Part shown: positions 20,004-32,000 of the stretch, in pieces | Layout of the letters: each line of letters starts with the position of its first letter | Position numbering within the stretch: the stretch's first letter is position 1 | Position numbers and translations under genes: made by a program | Notes under the pieces: model-generated | The model's database searches: none | What the model was told of the DNA's origin: nothing | What the model saw: the letters and a program-made list of their open reading frames with translations, nothing else | Source of the DNA: Halomonas sp. A40-4 | GTDB taxonomy: Bacteria; Pseudomonadota; Gammaproteobacteria; Pseudomonadales; Halomonadaceae | Assembly: GCF_015767635.1 (NCBI RefSeq) | Contig: NZ_CP065230.1 | Coordinates: 3,658,001 to 3,722,000, forward strand | Direction: 5' to 3' | DNA length: 64,000 nucleotides

Positions 20004-23000
20004 TTACAGCAGAGCACCCTGATCGTTTTCCTGTACCCCGCTGAGGCTGACGTCGTCACTCATCGCGACGAGCTCGTCCTGACTTGCGACATTCTCTTCT
20101 ATACCAGCCATGGCCATCATATCCATGCTCGAGAGACTCGCCGCACTCACATCTGGGTCGCGACTGATCTGGAAAGAAGCCAGGTCCTGAGAGCCTCCGT
20201 TGAAGGTGAGCCGCAGTACCTGAATACCCTCCTCAAGATCGAGTGTCACCGATGGCCCATCGACGAAGTTACCCCAGGTGCCGGAGTTTGGCACCGAGCC
20301 ACTTGCTTGATCGTAGGTCACCCCATCCTGCTCAACCGATGCTGTAATAGTGCGCCCATTGTTAGGGTTGGAGGTAACGAACGACAGGGTGTGACTACCG
20401 GCCTGTTCGACGTTGATGGTGTATTCCACCCATTCGCCATTTTCGACCCAGCCAATCGCCTCGCCCTGCCCCACGATATCCACCGGCTCATCGCGGAAAC
20501 CCGTTCCCAATTGCGCCGCTGACAGCTCGTTGTAGGCTTCACCTTGCTCGCCTTCGTCGAACAATGCTGCATCCAGCGCCAAACCATCCTCGGCATCCAC
20601 CAGCCAGGGGGTTGCCCCGGCATTGAAGGCTTGCTGGCCATCGCGCGCCAGGCTGAACGATGCCAGGTCCTGAGAGCCGCCATTGAAGGTAAGCCGCATG
20701 ACCTGCTCGCCGGCTTCCAGCGCCACCTGTGTGGCATCGGTGGGTTGGAAATTGCTCCAGCCACCCGTTGGCGAGACCACCACCGCGTCGCTCGAGGCGT
20801 AAGGCGTGCCGTCCCCTTTGGTGAAGGTGGCCGTGATGCTGCGTTGCGGGCCGCTACCATCGCCAAGCGCTGAAAGGAATGACAGGTCGTAGGTGCCGTC
20901 CTGGGCAATATTCAGGGTGTATTCCACCCACTCGCCGTCATCGACCCAGCCAATGGCATCGCCGTCTCCGACAATGTCGACCCCGTCACCCCGGAAGTCA
21001 CTACCGAGTTGGGCGTCGCCGGAATCATTGTAAGCGACGTCCTGGCCGCCTTCGTCGTAATTGGCCGCGTCCAGCGTGAAGTCACTACCGACCTGCCAGG
21101 GATCACCGCTGTCCGTGAAGGCTTGCTGACCATCCTCGGCCGGCGCCACAGGTACCAGGTTGAACGATGCCAGGTCCATGGGCCCGCCATTGAAGGTCAG
21201 CCGTAGCACCTGCTCACCGGCTTCGAGCGCTACCTGGGTGGTATCGGTCTGGGTGAAGGAGGTCCAGCTTCCGGTTGGCGATACCCCTACCGATGAAGCC
21301 GTCACGTAGGGCGTATCGCCTTTGGCGAAGCTCGCGGTAATCGAGCGTGCGGCCGGGTTGGAGGAGTCCATCGAGGTCAGGAAGTCGAGGTCGTAAACGC
21401 CGTCTTCCGCCACATTGATGGTGTATTCCACCCACTCGCCATCCTCGATGAAGCCGATCGCCTGCGAGGGCGTGGAGATATCCACCGCCTCGTCGGACCG
21501 GAAGGCGTCGCCCTGATGGGCGGTGGTGGTGTCGTTATAGGCGACGTCCTGGCCACCGTTGTCATAGAAACGCGCTTCCAGACTCAAGCCCTCGGCGCCA
21601 ACCTCCCAGGCAGTCTGGGTGTCATTAAAGGCGCTCTGGCCATCGTCCACCGGTGCTTCAAAGTCCAAGGTGAACGATGCCAGATCCAGCTGACCACCGT
21701 TAAAGGTCAGCCTTAGCACCTGCTCACCCTCTTCCAGCTCAAAGGTCAACGGACCGACGGTCTGGAAGCTTCCGAAGCTGCCGGTGTTGGGCAAGGTCTG
21801 CACCTGCGCCGGGGTATAGAAACCGGCCCCCTGCTCGAAGGCGGCGGTAATGGACTTGCCATCGGTGGTCGCGGAGGTCGAGAAGCTAAGTGTGTAGGTA
21901 CCCGCTGTCTCGACGTTGAGGGTGTACTCGACCCACTCGCCATCGGCAATGTAGCCCAGCGCCTCGGTGCCGTTGGAGATATCCACCGCTTCGTCGGCGC
22001 GGAAGGCCGCCCCCTGGTGCGCAGCGGTGGTGTCGTTATACGCCACCCCCTGGCCACCGTTATCGTAGAGCTTGGCTTCAAGCGTCAAGCCATCGCTGCC
22101 CACCGCCCAGGCAGTTTCACCGGCATTGAAGGCGGTCTGACCAACCGGGTCCGGGTCGTCGATGAAGTTAGGCACGCCATCATTGTCATCGTCGTCGTAA
22201 AGGTCCACCCGCCCGTTGCCGTCAGCATCTTCCGCCCCGGTGGGGTCATAAGTCTGGACGTTCTCGACCAGGAAGATATTGTCGTTGTAGTCGTAGTTAA
22301 CCCCTGCGTAATCCTGAATCACGATGTAGGTGTCTGGAATCACGTTGCCGGCGGCGTCCTTGGCGACATAGACGCGAATCAGGTGGCCATCGTTCTCGTC
22401 CCAGTTGAGGTTGGTGCCCGGGTTGCCGATAGCATCAATGGTGTCCTCATACAGGTTAGCGTCCGGATCGGACCAGGAAATATAGCCCTGACGACCCGAG
22501 ATCTCGGCGAAGAACCCAAAGGGCGCATCGCGATCAAGCGTGGTCGTGGTCAAGAGATCGCCGTTGTTGAGCGTGCGCGGCAGTAGCGTCTGACCATCAG
22601 CCTCATCGTGGGCCAGGATCTCATCGAGATTTCGGCTATCCACATCGTGGACGAACAGTCGGGCTACATCGCCCTGGGTATGGTAGGCCGCCAGTTGGGT
22701 AATCTTGATCGGCGAGCCACCGTCGGCACGCTGGAAGTAGGGTGACAGGATCTCGTCGCCATTGGCTTCCACCAGCCCGCCCTGGTTCATCTGCCCTTCG
22801 GCCACGTTGGTGCTGTAACCGAAGGCGTTGATGATTTCCTGAACGAGTGGCTCTTGTCCGCTCTCCGACTGGTTCTGGGCCAAACCGGCTAGCTGGATGA
22901 CTTTCTCACCCTCGTCGGCATCGCTTGAGTTGATGATCAGACTCGCCTCGTAAAGGCTGGCATCGTTAGGATCATCGGCGATGAAGCGCACCGTGACGTC

Positions 23001-26000
23001 GATGGACTCGCCCGGCTCAAGGCTGACCGCCGCAAACGCTTCGGTAAGCTCGAACAGGGTAGTATCACTGACCTCGATGCTATTGATATCAAGGGTCTCG
23101 AAGCCATCGTTCCTGATCGTGATGGTCGCTTCGTCGTGGACTTCCTGCGCGGCGTTGGCCGGGTTTTCAATCCGCGACATCACCAGTCGGTCGTTGGACG
23201 GCACGCCGTCGTTGTTGATCACCGTCAGCTCACCACCGGCCACCGGCGTGACACCTTCGATGACGAACATGTTGTCGTTGTAGTCATAGTTGATGCCGGT
23301 GTAGTCCATGATGCCCAGGTAGGTATTGGGAATCACGTTGCCCTCGGCATCCAACGCCCGGAACATGCGTACCGTATAGCCACGTTCGATACCATCGGCA
23401 TCGGCGGGCGGCGTGCCGCCTCCCTCAGGGTTCAGCGATGGGTCGGTGGACAGGTTCGCCACTTCAATACCAAACACGCCCTGACCGGTCCAGCCACCGG
23501 GAATATCGGCAAGCGAGAAGTTCGCGGTGGCGAACTGCCCGTCACTCTTAATCGGCAGCAGGCTCTGGTTGTTATCCCCAGCGTGGTTGCTGAAGATGAT
23601 GTCCTGTCCCTTGTTACCAGGGTTATGGATGCCCAGCGTTGCGCCGCCAGCACCATGGTAGGCCGCCAACTGGGTGATTTTCGCCTCGCCAGCACCGTCG
23701 GCCAGCGTCCAGTAGCGCGACAGTACTTCGTCGTCGTTAACGGGACGATAGAGGTCGAAGTCATTCAATACCGAGTTCTCGCCGCCTCCCACGGTGGTCA
23801 GGCCGTCGATACGGTTTCCGAAGCCGAACACCTCCCAGACTTCATTGACATTGGGTTCCCAACCGCCCTCGTCCCGCGCCTGCCAGAAGCCTGCCATGTG
23901 GATTTCGGCAATCGGCGAATCGGCATCGTTGGTCACCAGGCGAATGCGGCCTTCGAACACCCCGTCACCGGCGTCGTTAGTAGGCGCGGTGTAGCTGTCC
24001 CGGTCGAACAGCACCGTGACCTGCACCGACGCGCCAGCAGCCAGCATCAGGCCGTCGAAGGCGCTCGGGTCCTCCAGCACGAAGGGGCCGTCGATATCGG
24101 CGTCGAGAATCGCAAGCTCGCTGGTGCCCGTGTTGGAGATTGTGACGGTAGCACTTTCCTTGAAGTCACGATTGTCGTTCGAGGCGCTGTTGTTCTCCAG
24201 GTAGCTGAAGTGCAGCCGGTCGGAATAGTAGGCGGCATCGCCGCTTTGGACAGCGATATCGGCATTGTCGCTGCCGACGACAGGCGTCACGTCCAGATAA
24301 TCCAGGTCATCGGCGCCGTCGGCACTGGAGACCGCACGCAGGTTGTACTCCACCCCCGCCTCAAGCTCGACATAGGTGCCTTCTTCCCCGGCATCTCCCT
24401 CCCCTGGATAGACCAGCACATCCAACGGCTGGCCATTGAGGGTCAGGGACAGGCCCTGGCCATCGCTGGCCCCGGCGTTGGCCGCTAGATCCAGGCGATA
24501 AAGACCGTCGGCATCCACCGTGAAGTAGAAGTCGGCGGTCAGGTCGTTGATCGTCCGTGCACTGTCGCCACTTTCCAACTCAATGCGTGCGCCATCGGAC
24601 ACATCGGCATACACCGGCATGAAATTATCGACGGGGGCATCGGGCACTCTCAGCAGGTCGACATTGGGGCCGTTGGCCTCAGGTGCCGTCACGCTGATGG
24701 TGTTGCTGCCCGCTTGCAGGTTGACCAGCAATTCCTGGAAGAACCAGTCGTTTTCCGCCTCATTACTCTGGCCTGGGAAATTGACCACCCCCAGGTTAAC
24801 GCCGTTGATGGTCACTTCCATCGGGCGGTCGGCCTTGCTCACCGCCAGGGCGTAGCGGAAGCCGATCTCGTAGTTGCCGGTCTCACCTACCTCGACGGTC
24901 CAGGTGATGGTCTGATCACCCGCGCCATCAAAGTCGACAAAGCCCTCACCGGACGCGTTGCGATCATCAACGCTTTCCGGTACGACCACAGGACCGTCAA
25001 GCGAGGCATTTTCAGCTTCGTAATCGGTGAAGCCTGAGGTGCTGTCCGGCGGCGATTGCAATACTTCAAGCTGGTCGATGTTGGGGCCGGTATTGTTCGT
25101 GGCCTGCAGGCGCACGGTGTTTTCTCCCACTACTAGCGACGCCGCCACGTCCTCGGTCAGCCACTCTGCCCAGGCCGCATCCCCAGTAAGCCCGGGAGGA
25201 GGACTAAAATCGAACACCCCGACGCTTACGTTATTGACGAATACCTCAAGCGGACGATTAGTGTCGCCGCCGTTGGCGTAGCGGATTCGCAGTACCGAAT
25301 CGCCAGCGTCGTCTGCGGCCAGATTGAAACCGAAGGTCATGAAGTCGGCATTGGTGCTGCCGTAGTCGGCATAGCCGCCGGGCACGCCGTCATCACCATC
25401 GGTGTTGCCATCCAGTCCAAAGGCACCGGGACGCAGACCGTTAGGCAGGCCTTCCGTGGTTTCAGTGTTGTTGATGTCGCGAATCTGGATTTCCGCGCCA
25501 GCGCCATCGGCGATGGTCACCGAGGTGCCATCATTGGGGGTGTCATCTTCCGCCTGAATGACCAGCAGCGATACCAGGTCGTCACCGGGTTCTGGATCGG
25601 GATCCACAGGATCCACCACGCCGCCTGGCGCCGGATCAAGGCGGATAATCTGGCTCTGGCCGTTGCCGCGGTTCAGGGTCAGCAGGTAGAGCTGGCCGGT
25701 CACCGGGTTCTCGATAATATCCAGCGGATCCACGTAGGTAATGACATTGCCTTCCGGGTCGCGCAGTACATCGTCGCCGATCACGTTGCCGTTGGCATCG
25801 AGGGTAATGCTGCGCACATCGTCACCGCCGGAGTACTCGGTGAACAGCACGTTACCCTGCAGGTTGCCGCCGAACACATTGCTGGTGTACTCCACCGCTC
25901 CGTTGGGCGAACGGTTCTCACCCAGCGAGTAGACACCGGAGATATCGTAGTTACCCTCTGGGCTAGTTCCTGAGGGGTAGGCATCTACCTGATTGGGGTC

Positions 26001-29000
26001 ACTGCCTCCGGTGGGGTTGCCACCATTCAAGATGTACTCATCCCGTAGCGGGTTGGGGTGGCCGTAGTACCCCCCTTCGACAATCTTGAACAGGTAGTCG
26101 TCCTGATTCTCGACGTTGGTGTAACGCTCGTTCTCAGGTGTCGAGGGATCGTCCGGCACGTTGCCGCCCGCCGCCGAGCCGTTGGTCGGCACGTACAGGA
26201 AGCCGTTGGAATGCCATACCAGGTCGTAGGCGTTGCGTGCACCCGTGGCGAAGATCGTCAGTACCGCGCCCTCGGCATAGGGGTCATAGTAGCTTTGCAG
26301 CACGTTGCCGTCGGCGTCCTGCACCGTGGCCACACCACGTTCATCGAACACCAGGAATTCGCCATTGCCCATGGGGATAGGGTCATCCTTGGGATGGCCG
26401 TCAGGGTCATCGAAGCGGGTATTCTGGCCGTTGTCGGGAACGGGCTCGGTCGATACATCGAAGCCCCCGGGAGGTGCGTCACGGGTGGGGTCGATCTCCA
26501 TGACGGCGGCATTCAGCAAACGCTCGGGACGGTTACCCCAGGCGCTATCCGGCTCGCCCATGGCCGAATTGGAGCCCTGAATCAGATACAGCAGATGCGT
26601 CGGCACATCGGGGTTGGTAGCCGCGTCATAGTCCGGATTGGGGCGGAACTCGAGACTGTTGGTCACGTGGTCGCCGTTGGAGCGCGGCAGTCCGGTGATG
26701 TAGGGCTCGGCGGTACCGGAAAAATCACTACCGCCGTCCAGCGTGATCTTGGTAATGCGACCGCTGAATTCCGGCACGCCGTTATCGCGTCCATTGAGCG
26801 GAATCGGGTAGTTGTCGGTGATCCACAGCACATTCGGGTCGGTGGGATCCACCACCAGGCCGATGATGCCACGTTGCTGACTCTGCCCGGGCTGGTCGAA
26901 GTAATCGTTCGGCAGACTCAGGTCCTGGCGGTTGGATAGCGAGCCGTCGACCGGGTCGACGTCGTAGCGCAACAGATCACCGCCGATGGTCGCGATGTAC
27001 ATGAAGGCGCCGTCAGGGCTCATCTCCAGCGAGGTGAAGCCAAAAGCATTGTCCGCGGCACCGTTAAGCTCCACCACATCGTTGAAGGCCACGTCGCGGG
27101 CGACCACCTCCGGTTCCTCACCGGTCACGAAGGTGTTGGTGTACTTCTGGAACTCACGGGTCGGGGCATCGGCATCATCGTTGGGCCCGCGGTCCCGGAA
27201 GCCATCAATCACCAGCGTATAGCTGGTGAACGGCTTGAGCGTCTGGCTGGGCGAGATGGTCAGTGAGTCGAAGCCACCGGTCGTATTGACGTTGAAGGAG
27301 ACCTCTTCACCGGTGACCGTTTCGAAGAGCTTCACCGAACCGTCGTTCAGGCTTTCAAGCAAGGCACCGCCACGCCCATCGACCACCGAGATGCCCACAA
27401 AAATGTCCGATGTCGGGTCAACGCCGGTGGGAATGGCGCTGTCTTCCGGGTCGAGGTCAACTTCTACTTCATTCTCCCCAACACCCGCGATGGCGCGCGC
27501 GTCGGTGAAGAAAGCGTAATCCTCCGGAGCTTCACGCGCGTCATCCGGGGTCAGGTCGGGCAGCGACTGGATCTCGATGTACTGGATCTCGGTGTTCTCG
27601 TTGTCGAGCCCCAGCGAGTCGAGCGTCAGACGGCCGTCGCTAACCTGCACGATGCGGGTGACCAGATCAGAACGCACGCCTTCTGTGTCATCGCCCGGGT
27701 TGCCGTCCGCCGGGAAGTCGTCCGGACGGAAGGGCGTGAAGGGGTCGTTGAACAGCTCGCCTTCTGCATTCAACACGTTACGGCTGTCATACGGCCCAGA
27801 GGTATCACCAATCGAAATGGTGACTTCGTAGTAGCCGTCTTCCAGCTCGATTTCCCAACCGGCGCGCACATACGCGCTTCCGGGCTGGTCGAAGTGGGCA
27901 TAGGTGCCCTGGCGCGGATCGAGGCCGGCGATATCATCGGTACGGTCGTTGACCGCCACGCTGGTCAGGCTCGAAATATCCAGTGGCGTGGTGCCCGGTT
28001 CACCGTCGTAGATCGACGCCTCGGTCACCCAGCCATACTGGTAGGTCTGGCCGTCGATGGTCACCGACTGGGTGCCGAAGGCTTTGCCGTTGTCGGCGAT
28101 ATAACCGTCAGGCACCACCACGCCCTCAGGCTGGAAGTTGATCTTGACGGAGAAACGCTCGCCCGGCTCAATTACCTCGGGTGGCTCGACGCCTTCGCGC
28201 GTGACGCTGAGACGGTCGATATTGGGCCCGGCCGCCGTCAGGTTTTCCAGACGAATGGTGTTGGTGCCCGCCTCAAGCTCCACCTCGATCTCGACGTCCG
28301 TCCAGTTTTCCCAGCCGTCTGGATCAGCACCGGTAGCCGCGAATGCCAGGCTGCCCTGGGACTCGCCACCCACCAAAATATTCATCGGGCGATCGGCACC
28401 GTTGCCTCCTCCATTAGCGTAGCGAACCGTCAGGGTGTAGGTGCCGGCTTCATCGACGACGACATCGAATGACCCGGCATCGCCGACATCGCCACCCATG
28501 TCCAGATAACCGGTGCCGGAGAAGCCATCCCACAGGCCATCGGAGCCGGTGGCGGCATTGGTTTCGGTGTTGTTGGCATCGCGAACCTGCGTATCCAGGG
28601 TATCACCGACGTTGTCCGGATCTTCGATGGTCAGCGCTTCGCCTTGGATCTCAAAGTTGAAGGGCACAGGCGTCCCATCATCGACGGTGACGCTGTCGCT
28701 GGCCTGCGCTTCGTTACCCACCGCGTCGGTGACGATCAGCGTGACGGTGACGCTACCGCTTTGGTCGCTGAGATCTACCGTGATATCGCCGTTTGCCTCT
28801 GGGGTGACGGCGGTACGCGTCGTACCGCCATCGAAGCTGATTTCATACGTCACGATATCGTCGTCGGCACCAGCCACATTGAACAGCGCCGTGGCAAGTT
28901 GCCCAGGCTCAAGGGTATCGTCGGCGGCGGTCAGGGTCAGGTTGCCATCTTCGTCCGCGCTGTCATCGACAGGAATCGGGCCTGTGCCCCCTTCGGTGAT

Positions 29001-32000
29001 TTCGATGCGGTCGATATTGGGGCCGGTAGTCGCGCCTTCCGGAATCGCCAACTCGATGCTATTGGTACCGGCTTCCAGGGTCACGGTGACGGTTTCGAAC
29101 AGCCAGTTATCAAACCCTTCTATTGGCCCGGTGCCGTCGGGGTCGGTCGCCAGCATGTCGAGAACAACCGGGGTGCCGCCATTAATCACCAGGTCCAGTG
29201 GACGATCGGAGTTGGTCGCGTAGCGCACGCTGATATCGTACTGGCCGGCCTGGGCCACATCGACCTGCCAGGTGACGTTATCACCGGCCGTATCGCCGAA
29301 GTCCAGGTAACCGGTACCAGAAAAGCCCGGGCGCAGTCCGTTCTCCAGATTCTCATTAGCTTCCGGGTTGCCCGGATTGCGCACCGTGGTGTCCGTATCA
29401 TTGGCGTCGTTATCAAAGCTGGTCACCGTGCCGTCCTGGATCTGCAGGCTCAGCGGCGAGAAAGGCGCTTCATCGACGTCATTGACGGTGACTTCCAGGG
29501 TCTGGACGTCGGTCAGGTCGCCGTCGGTGACGGTGACCTCTACTGCGTAGACGCCATCTTCGTCGTCATCCACCGCCAGCTCGAAGTCGCGGGCACTGAT
29601 GAAGCTCAGCGCACCGGTGGCCGCGTCGATGGTAAACAGCGGCGCATCCACCCCACCGGTAATCGCAAACACCGGCGCGTTCAGGCCGGTCGTCAGGCCA
29701 TCTTCGTCGACCACTGGAATCGCGCCGATCTCGGTCAGGTTCTCGTCGATGGCATAGGTAGTCTCTCCGATGACGATGCTCTCGTTGAGATCCGCCACCG
29801 TGATCAGGGTGTCCTGAGAGACGCTGTCCTCGCCGTCGGAGACGGTCACGGTCAACTCGTAGATGCCGTTCTCATCGCTGTCGGCCGCTAACTCTGCGTC
29901 CGGCGCGTTGATGAAGGCGAGCTCCCCGGTTGCCTCATTAAAGCTGAACAAGGCCGCATCGGCACCTGATAGCGTCACGGTCAGGCTGTCGTCATCGGCA
30001 TCGTCGATCGCCAGGTTCGCCACAATCGTGCTGTTTTCATCGACGCTGACATCGGCGCCCAAGCCTTCGAGGGTCGGCGCCGTGTTGACCGGCTCATCAA
30101 TGCGCTCGAACACCAGCGAGTCAATACGCATCAGCTCGCCACCGGCACCGCGAAGCTCAAGGCTCGCCAGATCACCGGCGGTCACCTCAAAGGGCGTTTC
30201 GAACACGATTTCCTTGCGGTTGCCGCTCTGGCCCGCATTACCGCGCGGACCCGTGCCCACGATGGTGCCGAAATCGTCGCTGAGCACCACATCGGAACTC
30301 AGGCTGTCGCTAGCGGCGTTGCGTGCCTCGAGGACGGTGTCGCCGATCGTAAGCGATAATGAACCTTCGCCATCGTTTTCATCGAACACATACAGCCGTG
30401 CCACGTACCAGCCAGGTTCTATACCGCCGGCTGCGAGATCGGTGCCGATCGTCGCGGGTTCGTTACTGGTCAGCCGGATCAGTTGCTCGTTGGACGCGCT
30501 TGCACTTCCGGTCACGATCAGGTTGGACGCATCAAGATCGGTGAAGTTTTCCGCCTCAATGGTGATCGAATCGCCCACTTGCGTGCCTTCGATCACGAAA
30601 CTCAGCGTCTGCGTGCTGGACAGGCCCGCCGGATCGGTGGCACGAATCACCACGTCGAACGTGCCGCCTTGGCTGGGAGTGCCTTGAATAACACCGTCTA
30701 CCACCTCAAGTCCGGCGGGAAGATCTTCGGCGGACAGCGTCAGGCTGTCGCCATCAGGATCGGAAAACAATGACGCAAAGTCAGCCAGCGGGATCTGAAT
30801 GAAGTTCTCGCCCACTTCGCCGAAGTAAGGTTCAAGCGCGACGGGCTCAGCAACGGGCGCGTCGTTGACGTTTTCAACCGTCAGCGCAAAGTCGGTCGAG
30901 GTAGTGACCGTCCCATCATCGGCGGTCACCGAGACGGTGTAGTCGCCGGGCGCCAGCCCCTCAAGGCTGCCGCTCAATACCTGATCAACCACGCTCAGAC
31001 CGTCCACGGTGACCGGCTGTCCATCACCGTCGGTGACGACGAAGCTATAGCTGAGCGCATCACCATCATCATCGACGAAGGGCAGGTCGACCTCGAGATT
31101 CGATCCCTCATCCAGGCTGAGATCGGCAATACCGCCGCCCACCACGCGTGGGGCGCTGTTGGTATCGGGCACTTCGTCTTCTGAAAGACTCACAGCGCTG
31201 AAGCTCGCGCTGCCTATGGCGCCCAGGTCATCGTCGTTGACGAAGACCAGCGAGTCGATGGTGGTCCCGGCATGCGCCGCCAAATCAATGGTGAACCGGA
31301 AAGTGCCATCGCCGTTGTCGACACCCTGGCCGCGCAGATCAATAAACCCACCCTGGGTCTGGGTACCGCCAAGCTGATAGACACTATTGCCGCCGTTGAA
31401 GGGGTTATCGTCGGCATCGAAACCGATCGCGACGATCTCCGGCACCGGCGACGCTGAAATCGCGACGTCCAGGGTCAGCAGTGTCTGTCCAGTGATGGTG
31501 TAGTCGCTCGGTAGGTCGGCGCGCTTCCAGACGTTATCGGTCAACGACAGCGTGCCGCCATCGTCTTCTACCGCGGCGCCGGTGCCACTTGCGGGATTGT
31601 CCTGGGTTTCGTTATACGCACTGATGGTCGCGTCATCGAAGGTGACAGAGAGACTCACCGGCCCGGCTGGGGCTGCAAGCGTCACTGTGTCCTGAACGCT
31701 GGCTTCATTACCGGCGGTATCGGTCACGATCAACGTCACCGTGACATCGCCCGGTCCCTGCCCACTCAGGTCAACCGACAGGCTGTCACCATCGCTGGTG
31801 GCAGATTGGCGAGTCGCGCCGCCATCAAAGCTGACTTCCAGTGTCGAATCGACGTCAATGCCAGCAACGCCGAACACGACTGTGGCGCTGTCGGCAGGCG
31901 CGATTTCGGCGTCCGGGCCCTCAAGCGCCAGATTCCCCCCCTCATCGGCGGTGGTATCCAGGGTAAGGGCGAGGGACCGCTCAACGCGGTTGCCAAAGGC

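Noticed and set aside
23136..24488. Long plus-strand frame opposite the giant gene (450 codons), and similar ones at 26058-26939 and 28644-29891
   Set aside because: They lie antisense to a strongly conserved domain-rich protein, show low-complexity shadow composition, and have no recognisable domain.
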